A stretch of 64,000 nt of DNA from Bacillus sp. A301a_S52 (GCA_024701455.1 JABXYP010000001.1:376001-440000), one strand, 5' to 3'. Shown: positions 1-8,346, numbered from the stretch's first letter. Notes: generated by a model from the sequence alone, not told the origin. Translations and numbers: made by a program.

Positions 1-1
1 A

Positions 2-439
2 GTAGATATTGAATTGGTTGACAAGCAGTACGCTATTGCGACCTATCAATGGGGGTCTCCTTTTCGTGAAAAGTTAGGGGTAGTAGAGTTAGAGAAAACG
101 TTGTTTGGCTGGGACATTGTCAGAGCCACTAGTCATAGGGCGGGGTGGAAAGATAAGCCGCAGAAAGCACCATATACGGCTGCCGTTAGTGAATTGACAG
201 AATCAACTGTGATCGTAGGTCGAATTTTTGATGACGTGGTAGAGATTGAAATCGAAACAAAAGATGGGACCCACTATGGTGGACAGGATATCATTCTCAA
301 TAACAATCTTTCATGGCATTTCATTCCAAGCGAGAGTGTAGACTTTTCTGGCACGACAATTAGGGGACTTTCAAAAGACGGACAAGTTAATGGGGAAGTC
401 TATATAGATGATGATTTAACGGTTCATTATCAAGATTAG
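2..439 (+). CDS. Array family B protein B0, 5' end outside window
   Basis: The reading frame is open from the first bases (VDIELVDKQYAIA...) and runs to TAG, so the N-terminal part lies upstream of the window. The visible 145 residues match the extracytoplasmic half of family B: a YAIATYQWG strand, then GVVELEKTLFGWDIV, a central charged segment, and a C-terminal FSGTTIRGLSKDGQVNGE stretch. Its closest relative here is B7 (9085-9675), which shares YAIASYNWG, an IQTKDGTRYDG-like block and a tail ending in DxHY. The array therefore continues leftward beyond this window. No function is recognised. Confidence 0.75.
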   Translation, partial: VDIELVDKQYAIATYQWGSPFREKLGVVELEKTLFGWDIVRATSHRAGWKDKPQKAPYTAAVSELTESTVIVGRIFDDVVEIEIETKDGTHYGGQDIILNNNLSWHFIPSESVDFSGTTIRGLSKDGQVNGEVYIDDDLTVHYQD

Positions 440-670
440 ATGTCTTTCGCGGGTATTTTGCTATCAGGTAAAGTGACTAAAGTTAACTGAAGGTCCGAAT
501 TAGACAGAGGGATAAACAGATGACGAACAGCTTAATAGTGACTATGGATATTTCGCTATTTTAAAAAACTCATGAGACTTTATGTTAATCAAGCGTATAA
601 AAAGAAAAATGGTTATCTGTTTCTATATAAAGAGATGAAATAAAACAAGGTAACTAAGGGGGGAGGATTC

Positions 671-1162
671 GTGTTTTTTTTAAGCAGAAAAGCAACTATT
701 ATAATATTAGTTTTAGTTATATTTATAACCCTTTCTGTATATATGAGCAATAAATCTAAAGAATCTAGCGCACTAGAAGAGGAGGAAAAAGCTATTTGGA
801 TGGAATCTATGCGTTTGGTTGCAAATTTTAAGTTAAATGCCTCATATAACATGCAGGAGACACCTATGGAAATTGAAATGACCTATTCTCCGTCAACTAA
901 GGAGGTTTTAGACAGGTGGAAGGAGATTTCAACAATCTATCCTGGTTTTAGTTACCCTAGTGAAGAGATCGCAAATGAAGATTGGACTTCAGTAGGAAAT
1001 ATATGGGGTGAAAGCCTTGATGATTATGTTGTACGTCAAGAAAATGGTAGCAACGAGCATACCGAAGATGTAGAAACTATTAATAACTATGTGCTAACTG
1101 GCCGCGTATATGAAAGGTCTGAAGAAGGTGAATTAGAAAGAAAGTTAGATCAATTAAATTAA
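671..1162 (+). CDS. Array family A protein A1, membrane-anchored, unknown function
   Basis: GTG start with a GGGGGAGGA ribosome site about 5 bases upstream. Family A proteins share this layout: a short basic N-terminus, one hydrophobic helix (here about residues 7-24), an acidic linker, then a small extracytoplasmic domain. The domain core reads (F/Y)xPT-xxTxxxxDRWxxxxxxxPxxxYPxxxIxxxxW; here it appears as YSPSTKEVLDRW and YPSEEIANEDW. There is no lipobox. A1 is followed after 19 bases by B1, suggesting co-translation. A1 is among the more diverged A copies and its tail lacks the NLQxAF motif seen in A4, A6 and A8. The family is not one I recognise. Confidence 0.75.
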   Translation: MFFLSRKATIIILVLVIFITLSVYMSNKSKESSALEEEEKAIWMESMRLVANFKLNASYNMQETPMEIEMTYSPSTKEVLDRWKEISTIYPGFSYPSEEIANEDWTSVGNIWGESLDDYVVRQENGSNEHTEDVETINNYVLTGRVYERSEEGELERKLDQLN

Positions 1163-1181
1163 CTAGCATGGAGGGATTTGA

Positions 1182-1757
1182 GTGCCGTCTAAGAAGCGTA
1201 TCGTCCTCGTGACTTTTATTTTAATCATATTTTTGGGTGGGGCGTATTGGGGCTTTACAAGGTTAACCGAGGATAATTATGTGTTAATAGAGCAAGAGAT
1301 AGAAGAGACTAGAGCATTTTCTATTAGATCACCGCATATTGAAATTATAGATGATAATTATGCAATTGTCTTTTATGACGTTAAAAGTTTGCAAACTTTT
1401 GGGATCCTAGAACTTGAGAAATCTCTCTTTAAGTGGGATATAACTGGTGCTGAAAATATTATGTTAAATTCAGCTAAGGGGGACTTGTATGTTCAACATG
1501 CTTTGTTGCCCCATGTGTCAGTGGTGAAAGGTTTATATGAAAAAGTTGATCGCGTGATCATTAGGACAAAAGAAGAAGAGGAGTATGAAGCTAAAACGGT
1601 GGACCGGGAGGAAGGATTAAACCTTTGGTATGTAGCTTCAACTGACGAGGATTTCTTAGAAGCGACAATAATAGCGTTTGATAAACATGGTGACGTATTA
1701 CACGAGATAGCACTTGAGGAAGAACCAAATGAATTTTTGAGAGATACTGAGAATTAA
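1182..1757 (+). CDS. Array family B protein B1, membrane-anchored, unknown function
   Basis: GTG start with GGAGGG 7 bases upstream, 19 bases after A1. Family B layout: basic N-terminus (PSKKR), a single membrane helix (about residues 7-25), then an extracytoplasmic domain. The domain carries a (P)HIEIIDxxYAIVFY strand, a G(V/I)xELEKxLFxW strand pair, a central V(V/I)xGxxxxxxDxVxI block, a WYxxSxxEDxxxATI segment and an acidic EEPNE tail. B1 keeps each block: HIEIIDDNYAIVFYD, ILELEKSLFKWDI and VASTDEDFLEATI. The fold looks like a small all-beta sensor or binding domain, but no catalytic residues stand out. The tail differs from the usual PDEPNEGL ending, and such a tail is found as a fossil just downstream. 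Confidence 0.75.
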   Translation: MPSKKRIVLVTFILIIFLGGAYWGFTRLTEDNYVLIEQEIEETRAFSIRSPHIEIIDDNYAIVFYDVKSLQTFGILELEKSLFKWDITGAENIMLNSAKGDLYVQHALLPHVSVVKGLYEKVDRVIIRTKEEEEYEAKTVDREEGLNLWYVASTDEDFLEATIIAFDKHGDVLHEIALEEEPNEFLRDTEN

Positions 1758-1772
1758 TAGGTTTAAGGAGTA

Positions 1773-1818
1773 AAGATACCTGACGAACCGAATGAACGGT
1801 TGAGTAGGGCAGTGGACT
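1773..1818 (+). pseudogene. Fossil C-terminal tail of a family B gene
   Basis: Fifteen bases after the B1 stop, the frame starting at 1773 reads KIPDEPNERLSRAVDY. This closely matches the last residues of B4 and B6 (VKVPDEPNEGLSRIVD) in DNA as well as protein. There is no start or upstream body. The best explanation is a deletion or unequal crossover that removed most of a B gene and left its 3' end behind. Confidence 0.7.
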
Positions 1819-1853
1819 ATATCAATGGTAACGAGATCAATAATAATAGTGTC

Positions 1854-1895
1854 AGCTACATTGGAACTTCTCCAATGTAGCTTTTTGGATTTTTC
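1854..1895 (+). terminator. Rho-independent terminator after B1
   Basis: Perfect 12-bp stem AGCTACATTGGA / TCCAATGTAGCT with a 5-base loop, followed by a T-rich run. It probably ends the A1-B1 transcript. A weaker relative of this hairpin (AGCTACA ... TGTAGCT) lies after B3 near 4573-4604. Confidence 0.8.
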
Positions 1896-2025
1896 CAAGG
1901 ATCGGATCGATAACCAGAGTCTTTAGAACTATCCTTCTTGTCTTAACTTCCTTCCATTTTCCCCAGAACATGACTTTTGTCTGTTACCGTGGTCACTTCT
2001 TTTCCTTATAATAATAGGCATTGAC

Positions 2026-2183
2026 TTTATCACAGATAAGCGTCCGTAAACCTCCCGCCTCAAATAGAGAGGAGAGGTAACGCTATTTAGGCAGGAGCTG
2101 ACGGTCGCGAATGTCCTGATTTACTCAACGGCCAATCAGTTGGAGATGAACGGAAAAGCCTACTGATTGCAGGTTCGATTTAT
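2026..2183 (+). repeat. Dispersed two-hairpin element, copy 1
   Basis: Starts TTTATCACAGATAAGCG and ends GGTTCGATTTAT. Hairpin 1 uses CCTCCCGCCT against AGGCAGGAG, with an inner AAATAG/CTATTT pairing. Hairpin 2 is CAATCAGT(tGGAG) against the complementary ACTGATTG side. It lies between pairs 1 and 2 of the array. The loop/tail complementarity seen in other copies is not conserved here. Confidence 0.8.
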
Positions 2184-2287
2184 ATGTGAATGAGTTAGGT
2201 GTTTTTAAGACGTCATCATCAGGTAAGCTGCTCACTATTTCGTTGAGAAGCCAAACTTTATTTAATTAAGAAAAGGAATAGACGTTT

Positions 2288-2773
2288 ATGCAAAAAGTTA
2301 AGTGGAAATGGTTCGCAAGTCTATTAATAATTTCGATTTTAATTGTATCAATGACAATAGTAGCTGTTGTAAACACGCATGGAGACCAAGCAGAGGAAGA
2401 CTCTGGTTTAGATGTTTATGATCATACATTGGCTTTAGATTTTTATTTAAATGTGGCTTATGACCGCGAGGGTGCCTCTTTTCAGCTAGCATATTCACCA
2501 ACAGAATGGACGGAAGACCTTCTTGAACGCTGGCAAGCGATTACGGAAGTGTATTCATTTATGGCGTATCCAGAAGAGGCAATCGCACGCAATGACTGGG
2601 TTGAAGTGGCAGCTGTTTATGAAGAAGGTATAAGTCAATATCGGGGAAAGGCTCTTGATGATAAAGAGTTTAGTTTAAATAATTCTAGCGTAGAGACTAT
2701 TATCAGTTACATCACTATAAATTATTATAGAAATCTTGATGAGGATCTTAAAGCGATATTGGGATTAGATTAA
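2288..2773 (+). CDS. Array family A protein A2
   Basis: ATG start with an AAAAGGA-type site upstream. N-terminal basic segment (QKVKWKW), then a strongly hydrophobic helix (about residues 9-28). The domain contains FQLAYSPTEWTEDLLERW and YPEEAIARNDWVEV, the diagnostic family A core. The C-terminal part (SSVETIISYITINYY) corresponds to the helical VETINNYV region of A1, so A1 and A2 form a subgroup distinct from the NLQQAF-ending copies. B2 follows after about 35 bases. Function unknown. Confidence 0.75.
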   Translation: MQKVKWKWFASLLIISILIVSMTIVAVVNTHGDQAEEDSGLDVYDHTLALDFYLNVAYDREGASFQLAYSPTEWTEDLLERWQAITEVYSFMAYPEEAIARNDWVEVAAVYEEGISQYRGKALDDKEFSLNNSSVETIISYITINYYRNLDEDLKAILGLD

Positions 2774-2808
2774 ATGTCATTGAACTGTGAATGAAAAGAG
2801 TGGGAATA

Positions 2809-3384
2809 ATGTCAAAAAAGAAAAAAATTATGATTTCCAGTAGTGTAATTATCGTTATGACCCTACTTGTCGGTATCATTAACCTAGCATCAGTAGACGA
2901 TCAAGCCTATTTAGAAGAAAAAGCTTTGGCAGCGCTAAATTATCCTGATACATTCCCAGAAACCCTCCATGTAGAGTTCATTGAAGATGATTATGCCGTC
3001 GTCTTTTATGAGTGGGGCTACATACTGAGGCCCAATATGTTTGGTATAGCGGAAATGGAAAAGAACCTGTTTTCATGGGAATTGGTGTGGGCGTATTCGG
3101 AGTATGAACCCCAAAGTTATTCATTAGAATGGTTAATGGACGAGTTTGATGAGTACACGGTCATGAGGGGGCGGATAAATCATGATGACATTGATGAAGT
3201 GGTTCTAAAAGTTGATGGAGAGATGTATGAAGTCGAACGGTTTGAAAGTGAGCGATATGACTACTGGTTTTACATAGGTGAGAAGGAAGATTATACGGGA
3301 GCAACCCTTCAAGGTATCTCTGTCTCAGGGGAGGTCATTGAAGAAATAGCGTTTAGCGAAGCAATTTTGCAACAAGGAAAGTAA
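2809..3384 (+). CDS. Array family B protein B2
   Basis: The frame is open from ATG 2791, but I place the start at ATG 2809 (MSKKKKIMISS). It has a GAGTGGGA-type site at the expected distance and matches the MSKK- starts of B4 and B6. One membrane helix (about residues 7-26) is followed by the family B domain: VEFIEDDYAVVFYEWG, FGIAEMEKNLFSWELV, then DEVVLKVDGEMYEVE and a DYTGATLQGIS segment. The signature FGW is FSW here. The tail (EEIAFSEAILQQGK) lacks PDEPNEG. B2 is the most diverged B copy. Confidence 0.72.
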   Translation: MSKKKKIMISSSVIIVMTLLVGIINLASVDDQAYLEEKALAALNYPDTFPETLHVEFIEDDYAVVFYEWGYILRPNMFGIAEMEKNLFSWELVWAYSEYEPQSYSLEWLMDEFDEYTVMRGRINHDDIDEVVLKVDGEMYEVERFESERYDYWFYIGEKEDYTGATLQGISVSGEVIEEIAFSEAILQQGK

Positions 3385-3494
3385 CATTCACTGAGCTATT
3401 TTCATTATTAAAGTTATTACGTCCCAATGTTCATTCTGTTCGTGAACGTATTCAATCAAGTTGAGTTAAATCGAAAACAGAAAAAGGTGAAAAA

Positions 3495-3890
3495 ATGAAA
3501 AAACGCTGGAAAAATGTTTTGATTCCGCCAATCATGGTGATATCAGCTTTCTTAATCATCTATCACACAGCTAGTGAGGATGTGGTGGAAAATAAAGAAT
3601 TACTAGACTACTGGTGGGTAGCGAAAAAGAACGCTTTAGGCATTTATTTTACGAGTACAGACCCTAGCGAAGTGGTATTTTATCCGACTGAATATACCGA
3701 AGAGATTATAGAAAGGTGGGAAATTAGAGCGGATATTAATGAGGAAGTGCCATATCCAGAAGAAGCTATAAAAAATAATGATTGGTTAGAAGTGGATGCT
3801 ATTATGCAAGAATGGCGTGATGAAATGATAATGGAAGGGAAAGAAAAAGAATATTTTAGAATTAATGCGTTTATTTATAGTGGTGATTAA
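3495..3890 (+). CDS. Array family A protein A3, C-terminally truncated by a stop codon
   Basis: ATG start with AAAAAGGTG upstream. It has the membrane helix (about residues 8-24) and the core VVFYPTEYTEEIIERW ... PYPEEAIKNNDWLEV. At 131 aa it is the shortest A protein. The TAA at 3888-3890 is followed in frame by DNLQQIFYMKRIEYE and a second stop at 3936-3938. In A4, A6 and A8 this position reads SDNLQQAF or SDNLQKAF, so the stop falls where those copies have Ser (TCA or TCT codon). A single TCA-to-TAA change would explain it. The protein may still be made without its last 15 residues. B3 follows after 95 bases. Confidence 0.7.
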   Translation: MKKRWKNVLIPPIMVISAFLIIYHTASEDVVENKELLDYWWVAKKNALGIYFTSTDPSEVVFYPTEYTEEIIERWEIRADINEEVPYPEEAIKNNDWLEVDAIMQEWRDEMIMEGKEKEYFRINAFIYSGD

Positions 3891-3985
3891 GATAACTTAC
3901 AACAAATATTTTATATGAAAAGAATTGAGTATGAGTAAGCGATACTGCCATTTGTGAATAATATCGAGTAGGGTGGGATAGGAGA

Positions 3986-4543
3986 ATGTTAAAAAAGTTA
4001 AAAATTTTAATGATGATAGGTAGTGTTGCTTTACTTATACTTATCGGCTGGTTTTTATTTTTGAAAGATGACTATAAACAAATAGAAAATGAGGTTTATT
4101 CGTTAGATCAAATGGAAACACAAATCGTCCATATCGAAATAATAGATGATTATGCGTTAGCTATTTATAGATGGGATGGACTGGGTAGTGGTGTCATAGA
4201 ATTTGAAAAAACCTTGTTCGGCTGGAAAATGACGAGTGGAATCAGTGAATGGTCATATGGCGGACTACAATTTGTTAAATTGGAAAACTTTTCTGTTATT
4301 CAGCAATCTGTTGTTAGGGATGCCGAAAATATCCATGTGGAACTTCAAAATGGCGAGTCATACCCAGTGGCTATAATTAAAGGGGAAAATACATCCCCAC
4401 GTTGGTATTACTATTCTGCCACAGAGGATTTAGCTGGGGCTACTGTCACCACGTATGATAAGGACGGGCAAGTGGTGGAAGAAATACAGGTTCCTCATGA
4501 ACCAAGTGGAGGAGCAGTGACACAAGTAGAAGAACAATCATGA
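3986..4543 (+). CDS. Array family B protein B3
   Basis: ATG start with a GGTGGGATAGGAGA ribosome site. Basic N-terminus (LKKLK), one helix (about residues 7-26), then DDYKQIENEVYSL, VHIEIIDDYALAIYRW, GVIEFEKTLFGWKM, a NFSVIQQSV block, VHVELQNGESYPVAIIKGENT, YYYSATEDLAGATVTTYDKDGQ and VPHEPSGGA. It belongs to the main B subgroup with B4, B5, B6 and B8, and the PSGGAVTQ ending is shared with B5. The DDYxxIExEV segment right after the helix is conserved in the subgroup and probably forms an amphipathic stalk. No catalytic motif is visible. Confidence 0.75.
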   Translation: MLKKLKILMMIGSVALLILIGWFLFLKDDYKQIENEVYSLDQMETQIVHIEIIDDYALAIYRWDGLGSGVIEFEKTLFGWKMTSGISEWSYGGLQFVKLENFSVIQQSVVRDAENIHVELQNGESYPVAIIKGENTSPRWYYYSATEDLAGATVTTYDKDGQVVEEIQVPHEPSGGAVTQVEEQS

Positions 4544-4676
4544 CGGCTATATATAGTTATTAATTTATAGGTACAGCTACATTGTAGAAGACGTAGGTGT
4601 AGCTTTATGCTGTTTAAAACTAGCCTTCTATATTAGTGCTTTTCCTTCTCCTAGACACTTCATCTTGCCCTTAGGA

Positions 4677-4703
4677 TTGACAGTCGCTTAATTTTCTTAT
4701 AAT
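4677..4703 (+). promoter_or_regulatory. Candidate sigma-A promoter upstream of A4
   Basis: Consensus TTGACA and TATAAT hexamers with a short 15-base spacer, 118 bases before A4. The surrounding DNA resembles the region just upstream of repeat copy 1 near 1990-2030 (TTATAAT...GGCATTGACTTTAT), so this promoter region seems to have been duplicated with the array. Confidence 0.5.
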
Positions 4704-4820
4704 TGCAGGCACTGACTTTATAATGTGTGTGAGTGACCACCCATTGCCAATCGTCAGACGTTGAAACATGCAATCTATTATTTAGTAATAACTATATTGC
4801 AAGGCGAGGTTAAATTTAAT

Positions 4821-5321
4821 ATGACAAAAAGACATCTAAAACTAGCCATCATGATTCTTATCATAAGTGCTGTGATCTTTAGTATTAACAAGTGCCAAGA
4901 AGCAAAAGAGGAAAAGCAGAAAGAAGTGGAGGAAATAAGTTGGTATGAATTCGCATTAAGATTTTTTGAACTAGGTACATATTATGAGCGTTTGGAAGAT
5001 GGTTCAATTGAAACACACTTTTTTCCGACGGATCGTACCCAACCCAAGGTAGACAGGTGGAAATTGGCTGCTGAAGTTTTCCCATTCGTTGAGTATCCAG
5101 AAGACCTTATATCCGAAAATAGGTGGGTTGAAGCTTTTGATCTGCTAGAAAACCTTTTATATAAATATGATGACTATTATGAAAGCAAAGCTGAAGAAGA
5201 ACAAGAGACACTCGTTACTGACGAAGATGTGGAAGGTTTTATTGAGAGTAATGAAGTGTCAGATAACTTACAACAAGCTTTTGAAGAGGCTGGGATAGAC
5301 TATGATTGGGATGACCGATAA
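4821..5321 (+). CDS. Array family A protein A4
   Basis: The frame is open from 4761, but the start is placed at ATG 4821 (MTKRHLKLAIM). The same 20 bases precede the start of A6, and no ribosome site supports 4761. One helix (about residues 7-24) is followed by NKCQEAKEEKQKE; the Cys lies outside a normal lipobox. The domain has THFFPTDRTQPKVDRW, FPFVEYPEDLISENRWVEA and a C-terminal SDNLQQAFEEAGIDYD. The first 100 or so coding bases are almost identical to A6, while the rest has diverged, which points to gene conversion. B4 follows after 38 bases. Confidence 0.77.
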   Translation: MTKRHLKLAIMILIISAVIFSINKCQEAKEEKQKEVEEISWYEFALRFFELGTYYERLEDGSIETHFFPTDRTQPKVDRWKLAAEVFPFVEYPEDLISENRWVEAFDLLENLLYKYDDYYESKAEEEQETLVTDEDVEGFIESNEVSDNLQQAFEEAGIDYDWDDR

Positions 5322-5359
5322 ACTCATTCATCATATGTTCTTTTAATGGGGTGAAAAAA

Positions 5360-5911
5360 ATGTCCAAGAAATTAATAAAAGGAATAGCCATATGTGGTGG
5401 TATGTTGCTTATTGCCGTCTTTTTTATAAAGTTAGTTCTAAAAGATGATTATCAAATGATAGAAGATGAGGTTCATAGATTTTATAAAATGTCACCGGCT
5501 ATAGCTCATATTGAAATAGACGGTCGGTATGCATTAGCCTTTTACGAACGAGGAGATTGGCATGCTGGGGTTATGGAATTTAAAAAGACATGGTTCGGAT
5601 GGGAATTTTTAAGTTCTACTACTGATAGAGTACATACAGACGAGCAATTTATCGAACTAACCCATTTCTCTATCATCCAGCAAGCTGTCTTTGAAAAAAC
5701 AGAAAGTGTCCATGTGGAACTTCAAAATGGTGAGACATACTCAGCACCAATCGTTAAAGGGGAAGATACATACAAACGTTGGTTTTACTATTCCGACACA
5801 GAGGACTTAGCAGGGGCGATCGTGACTACATACGATAAAAACGGTGACAAACTGAGTGAAGTGAAGGTGCCAGACGAACCGAATGAAGGGTTGAGTAGAA
5901 TAGTGGACTAA
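5360..5911 (+). CDS. Array family B protein B4
   Basis: Start placed at ATG 5360 (MSKKLIKG), 7 bases after GGGGTG; GTG 5351 is in frame but lies inside that site. One helix (about residues 9-28), DDYQMIEDEVHRFYKM, AHIEIDGRYALAFYERGDWHAGVMEF, KTWFGWEFLS, a FSIIQQAVF block, VHVELQNGETYSAPIVKGE, WFYYSDTEDLAGAIVTTYDK and VPDEPNEGLSRIVD. It is very close to B6, so pairs 4 and 6 are the most recently related pairs in the array. No function is recognised. Confidence 0.77.
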   Translation: MSKKLIKGIAICGGMLLIAVFFIKLVLKDDYQMIEDEVHRFYKMSPAIAHIEIDGRYALAFYERGDWHAGVMEFKKTWFGWEFLSSTTDRVHTDEQFIELTHFSIIQQAVFEKTESVHVELQNGETYSAPIVKGEDTYKRWFYYSDTEDLAGAIVTTYDKNGDKLSEVKVPDEPNEGLSRIVD

Positions 5912-6133
5912 GTGATGTGAACGGTATGGAAGAGGGGTCTGGCGGATTGATTCTGAAATGTCCTGTCCTTAAGAGACCTAAATAATTTGGACAGAAATGA
6001 GGTAGGTCAGCTCTATGCCGATAATTAACAAGAGTTTTCTCACTAACAAAGATTAACTGACTACATTTATGAGCAAAGTTTGGACGATTCTCTTCAAAAC
6101 ATAACAACTAAAAAGGTCGATTGAGGGGATGAA

Positions 6134-6619
6134 ATGAAATTTAATTGGAAAATAACAAGCTTATTTATTATCCTATTGCTATTTGGTGTAACTCTCATAG
6201 TCTTTGTCCATTTTAGTCAAGAAAAAGAAGAATTAAAAGAGGACATGTTACGAGAACATCAAGTTGTTTCGAGAATTTATAAATTGGGAAGATTTTATGA
6301 AAATGTTAACAACTCAGTTGAGGTAAGGTTTTACCCTACAGACAGCACTCAAGATGTCATTGATAGGTGGGAAATTATATCTGAAGTATTCCCTGATATT
6401 GAATACCCTAAGGGAGTCATTGAAGCAAATGACTGGATGGAAGCGGATAAGATCTTTAAAGAAAGTTTAATTCATTATCATGAAGAGAACGTAGAAGGAA
6501 AGCGAAATAGTGCCACTACTGTTAGTAAAACTGAAATAGAATCTTTTTTCTATGAGAGTAGTATATCAAGTAATTTGCAAGCCGCATTTGACGAAAAGAA
6601 TATTAATTACGATGATTAA
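6134..6619 (+). CDS. Array family A protein A5
   Basis: ATG start with GAGGGGATGAA upstream. Helix at about residues 7-25, acidic linker (EKEELKED), then VEVRFYPTDSTQDVIDRW, FPDIEYPKGVIEANDWMEA and a C-terminal ISSNLQAAFDEKNINYDD that fits the SDNLQxAF tail of the A4/A6/A8 subgroup. B5 starts 34 bases downstream. The 222-base gap before it contains no recognisable gene. Confidence 0.75.
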   Translation: MKFNWKITSLFIILLLFGVTLIVFVHFSQEKEELKEDMLREHQVVSRIYKLGRFYENVNNSVEVRFYPTDSTQDVIDRWEIISEVFPDIEYPKGVIEANDWMEADKIFKESLIHYHEENVEGKRNSATTVSKTEIESFFYESSISSNLQAAFDEKNINYDD

Positions 6620-6653
6620 CTATACAATTATACGTTAATAGGCGGGGGTGCAT

Positions 6654-7211
6654 ATGAATAGAAAATTAATAATTGGTTTAATTGGAAGTGTCATATTCCT
6701 TATTATAGGGTGGGGCTTGACACATGGGACATTAAAAGACGATATGGGTATGATAGAAAAAGAGGTGAAGTCATTATATCCGATAAATACAAGAATTATA
6801 CATATTGAGATTTTGGAAGACAACTATGCTCTAGCTTTCTATGAATCAGATAATACTCTTTATATGGGTGTGATGGAATTAAAAAAGACACTGTTTGGAT
6901 GGGAGTTTTTAGAATCTGTTCTGGAACCAGGGCGTATTAATTCACAATTAACTGAGCTGAGCCAGTATTCGGTGATTTATGGTTATGCTGATAGTGACAT
7001 TGGAGATATAGAGGTGGAATTGCAAAACGGTAAGACGTTCCCTCTCCAAATAATGCAGGGGGATGCGACGGCTATGTATTGGGTGTTTTATTCAGATGAA
7101 GAAGATCTATCAGGAGCAAAGGTGACGGGAATTAATAGGGATGGCGATATACAAAAAATACAAATTCCTGATGAACCGAGTGGAGGGGCGGTCACCCAGT
7201 TTATTGAGTGA
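6654..7211 (+). CDS. Array family B protein B5
   Basis: Start placed at ATG 6654 (MNRKLIIG), 6 bases after GGCGGGGG; the in-frame GTG at 6648 overlaps that site. Helix at about residues 5-24, then MGMIEKEVKSLYP, IHIEILEDNYALAFYESDN, GVMELKKTLFGWEFL, a QYSVIYGYADS block, IEVELQNGKTFPLQIMQGD, WVFYSDEEDLSGAKVTGI and IPDEPSGGAVTQFIE. It belongs to the main B subgroup and shares its PSGGAVTQ end with B3. Confidence 0.75.
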   Translation: MNRKLIIGLIGSVIFLIIGWGLTHGTLKDDMGMIEKEVKSLYPINTRIIHIEILEDNYALAFYESDNTLYMGVMELKKTLFGWEFLESVLEPGRINSQLTELSQYSVIYGYADSDIGDIEVELQNGKTFPLQIMQGDATAMYWVFYSDEEDLSGAKVTGINRDGDIQKIQIPDEPSGGAVTQFIE

Positions 7212-7260
7212 ATCGATGACATCAAGACTATAAGACATACTAGGCGAGGTTAAATTTAAT

Positions 7261-7749
7261 ATGACAAAAAGACATCTAAAACTAGCCATCATGATTCTTA
7301 TCATAAGTGCGGTGATCTTTAGTATTAACAAGTGTCAAGAAGTAAAAGAGGAAAAGCAGGAAGAAGCGGAAGAAGTAAGTTGGTCTGATTATACAGTTTA
7401 TTTCTTTAATCTAAATACGTATTATGAACGATTGGAAGATGGCTCAATTGTAACCAATTTTTATCCGACAGAAGAAACGCAAGAAAAGGTCGACAGGTGG
7501 AAGCTGGCTGCTGACGTGTTACCAATCATTGAGTATCCAGAAGACTTAATATCGGAAAATAAGTGGGTTGAAGTGTACGATATGTTAGGAGATCTTTTAA
7601 TTGAATACAACACTTACTATAAAAGCAAAGATGAAAAAGACCAAGAAACACTTGTTACTAAGAATGATGTGAAAGGCTTTATTAGAACTGAAAGAGTTTC
7701 AGACAATTTACAACAAGCGTTTGACGAGGCGGGAATAGACTATGAGTGA
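7261..7749 (+). CDS. Array family A protein A6
   Basis: ATG start preceded by the same GGCGAGGTTAAATTTAAT leader as A4. Residues 1-30 are nearly identical to A4 at DNA level, then the sequences drift: SWSDYTVYFFNLNTYYERLEDG, TNFYPTEETQEKVDRW, LPIIEYPEDLISENKWVEV, SDNLQQAFDEAGIDYE. The gap to the preceding B5 is only 49 bases, the smallest between pairs, so pairs 5 and 6 may be co-transcribed. B6 follows after 36 bases. Confidence 0.77.
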   Translation: MTKRHLKLAIMILIISAVIFSINKCQEVKEEKQEEAEEVSWSDYTVYFFNLNTYYERLEDGSIVTNFYPTEETQEKVDRWKLAADVLPIIEYPEDLISENKWVEVYDMLGDLLIEYNTYYKSKDEKDQETLVTKNDVKGFIRTERVSDNLQQAFDEAGIDYE

Positions 7750-7785
7750 GAAGAACGGTAACGTCATGATCATAGAGGTGGGAGA

Positions 7786-8346
7786 ATGTCCAAGAAATTA
7801 AAAAAAGTACTGATGATAGGTAGTGGTGTGATGCTGCTTCTCGGAGCCATCTTTATCTATTTAGTAACCAAAGACGATTATCAAATGATAAAAGATGAAG
7901 TCCATAGATTTTACAGGACCACACCAGATATAGCCCATATTGAAATAGATGGTCAGTATGCATTAGTCTTTTACGAACGAGGAGATTGGCAATTTCATGC
8001 AGGGGTTATGGAGCTTAAGAAAACGTGGTTTGGCTGGGAATTTATAAGTGCAACTACTGAAGATGCTGAGAGGAATCCACAATATATCGAACTAACGTAT
8101 TTCTCTATTATCCAGCAAGCGTTCTTTCCAGGTGTGGACAGTGTGACTGTGGAACTTCAAAATGGCGAGACATACTCAGCACCAATCGTTAAAGGGGAAA
8201 ATACATATCGACGTTGGTTTTACTATTCTGACACAGAAGACTTGGCAGGGGCAATCGTGACCAGATACGATAAAAACGGTGACAAACTGAGTGAAGTAAA
8301 GGTGCCAGACGAACCGAATGAAGGGTTGAGTGGGACAGTGGACTAA
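7786..8346 (+). CDS. Array family B protein B6
   Basis: ATG start with GAGGTGGGAGA at ideal spacing. MSKKLKKVLM, helix at about residues 7-26, DDYQMIKDEVHRFYRT, AHIEIDGQYALVFYERGDW, HAGVMELKKTWFGWEFIS, FSIIQQAFF, VTVELQNGETYSAPIVKGE, WFYYSDTEDLAGAIVTRYDK, VPDEPNEGLSGTVD. Nearly the same protein as B4, with the main differences in the central segment between WEF and FSIIQQ. This pattern, conserved frame with a variable patch, recurs among B copies. Confidence 0.77.
   Translation: MSKKLKKVLMIGSGVMLLLGAIFIYLVTKDDYQMIKDEVHRFYRTTPDIAHIEIDGQYALVFYERGDWQFHAGVMELKKTWFGWEFISATTEDAERNPQYIELTYFSIIQQAFFPGVDSVTVELQNGETYSAPIVKGENTYRRWFYYSDTEDLAGAIVTRYDKNGDKLSEVKVPDEPNEGLSGTVD

Noticed and set aside
490..530. 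Possible eighteenth copy of the dispersed element (AACTGAAGGTCCGAAT)
   Set aside because: Match is limited to about 15 bases with no hairpins or left end, so it may be chance.
4700..4760. Further degenerate element copy before A4
   Set aside because: Only scattered similarity (GACTTTAT, GCCAATC); the promoter-region homology is better explained by array duplication.
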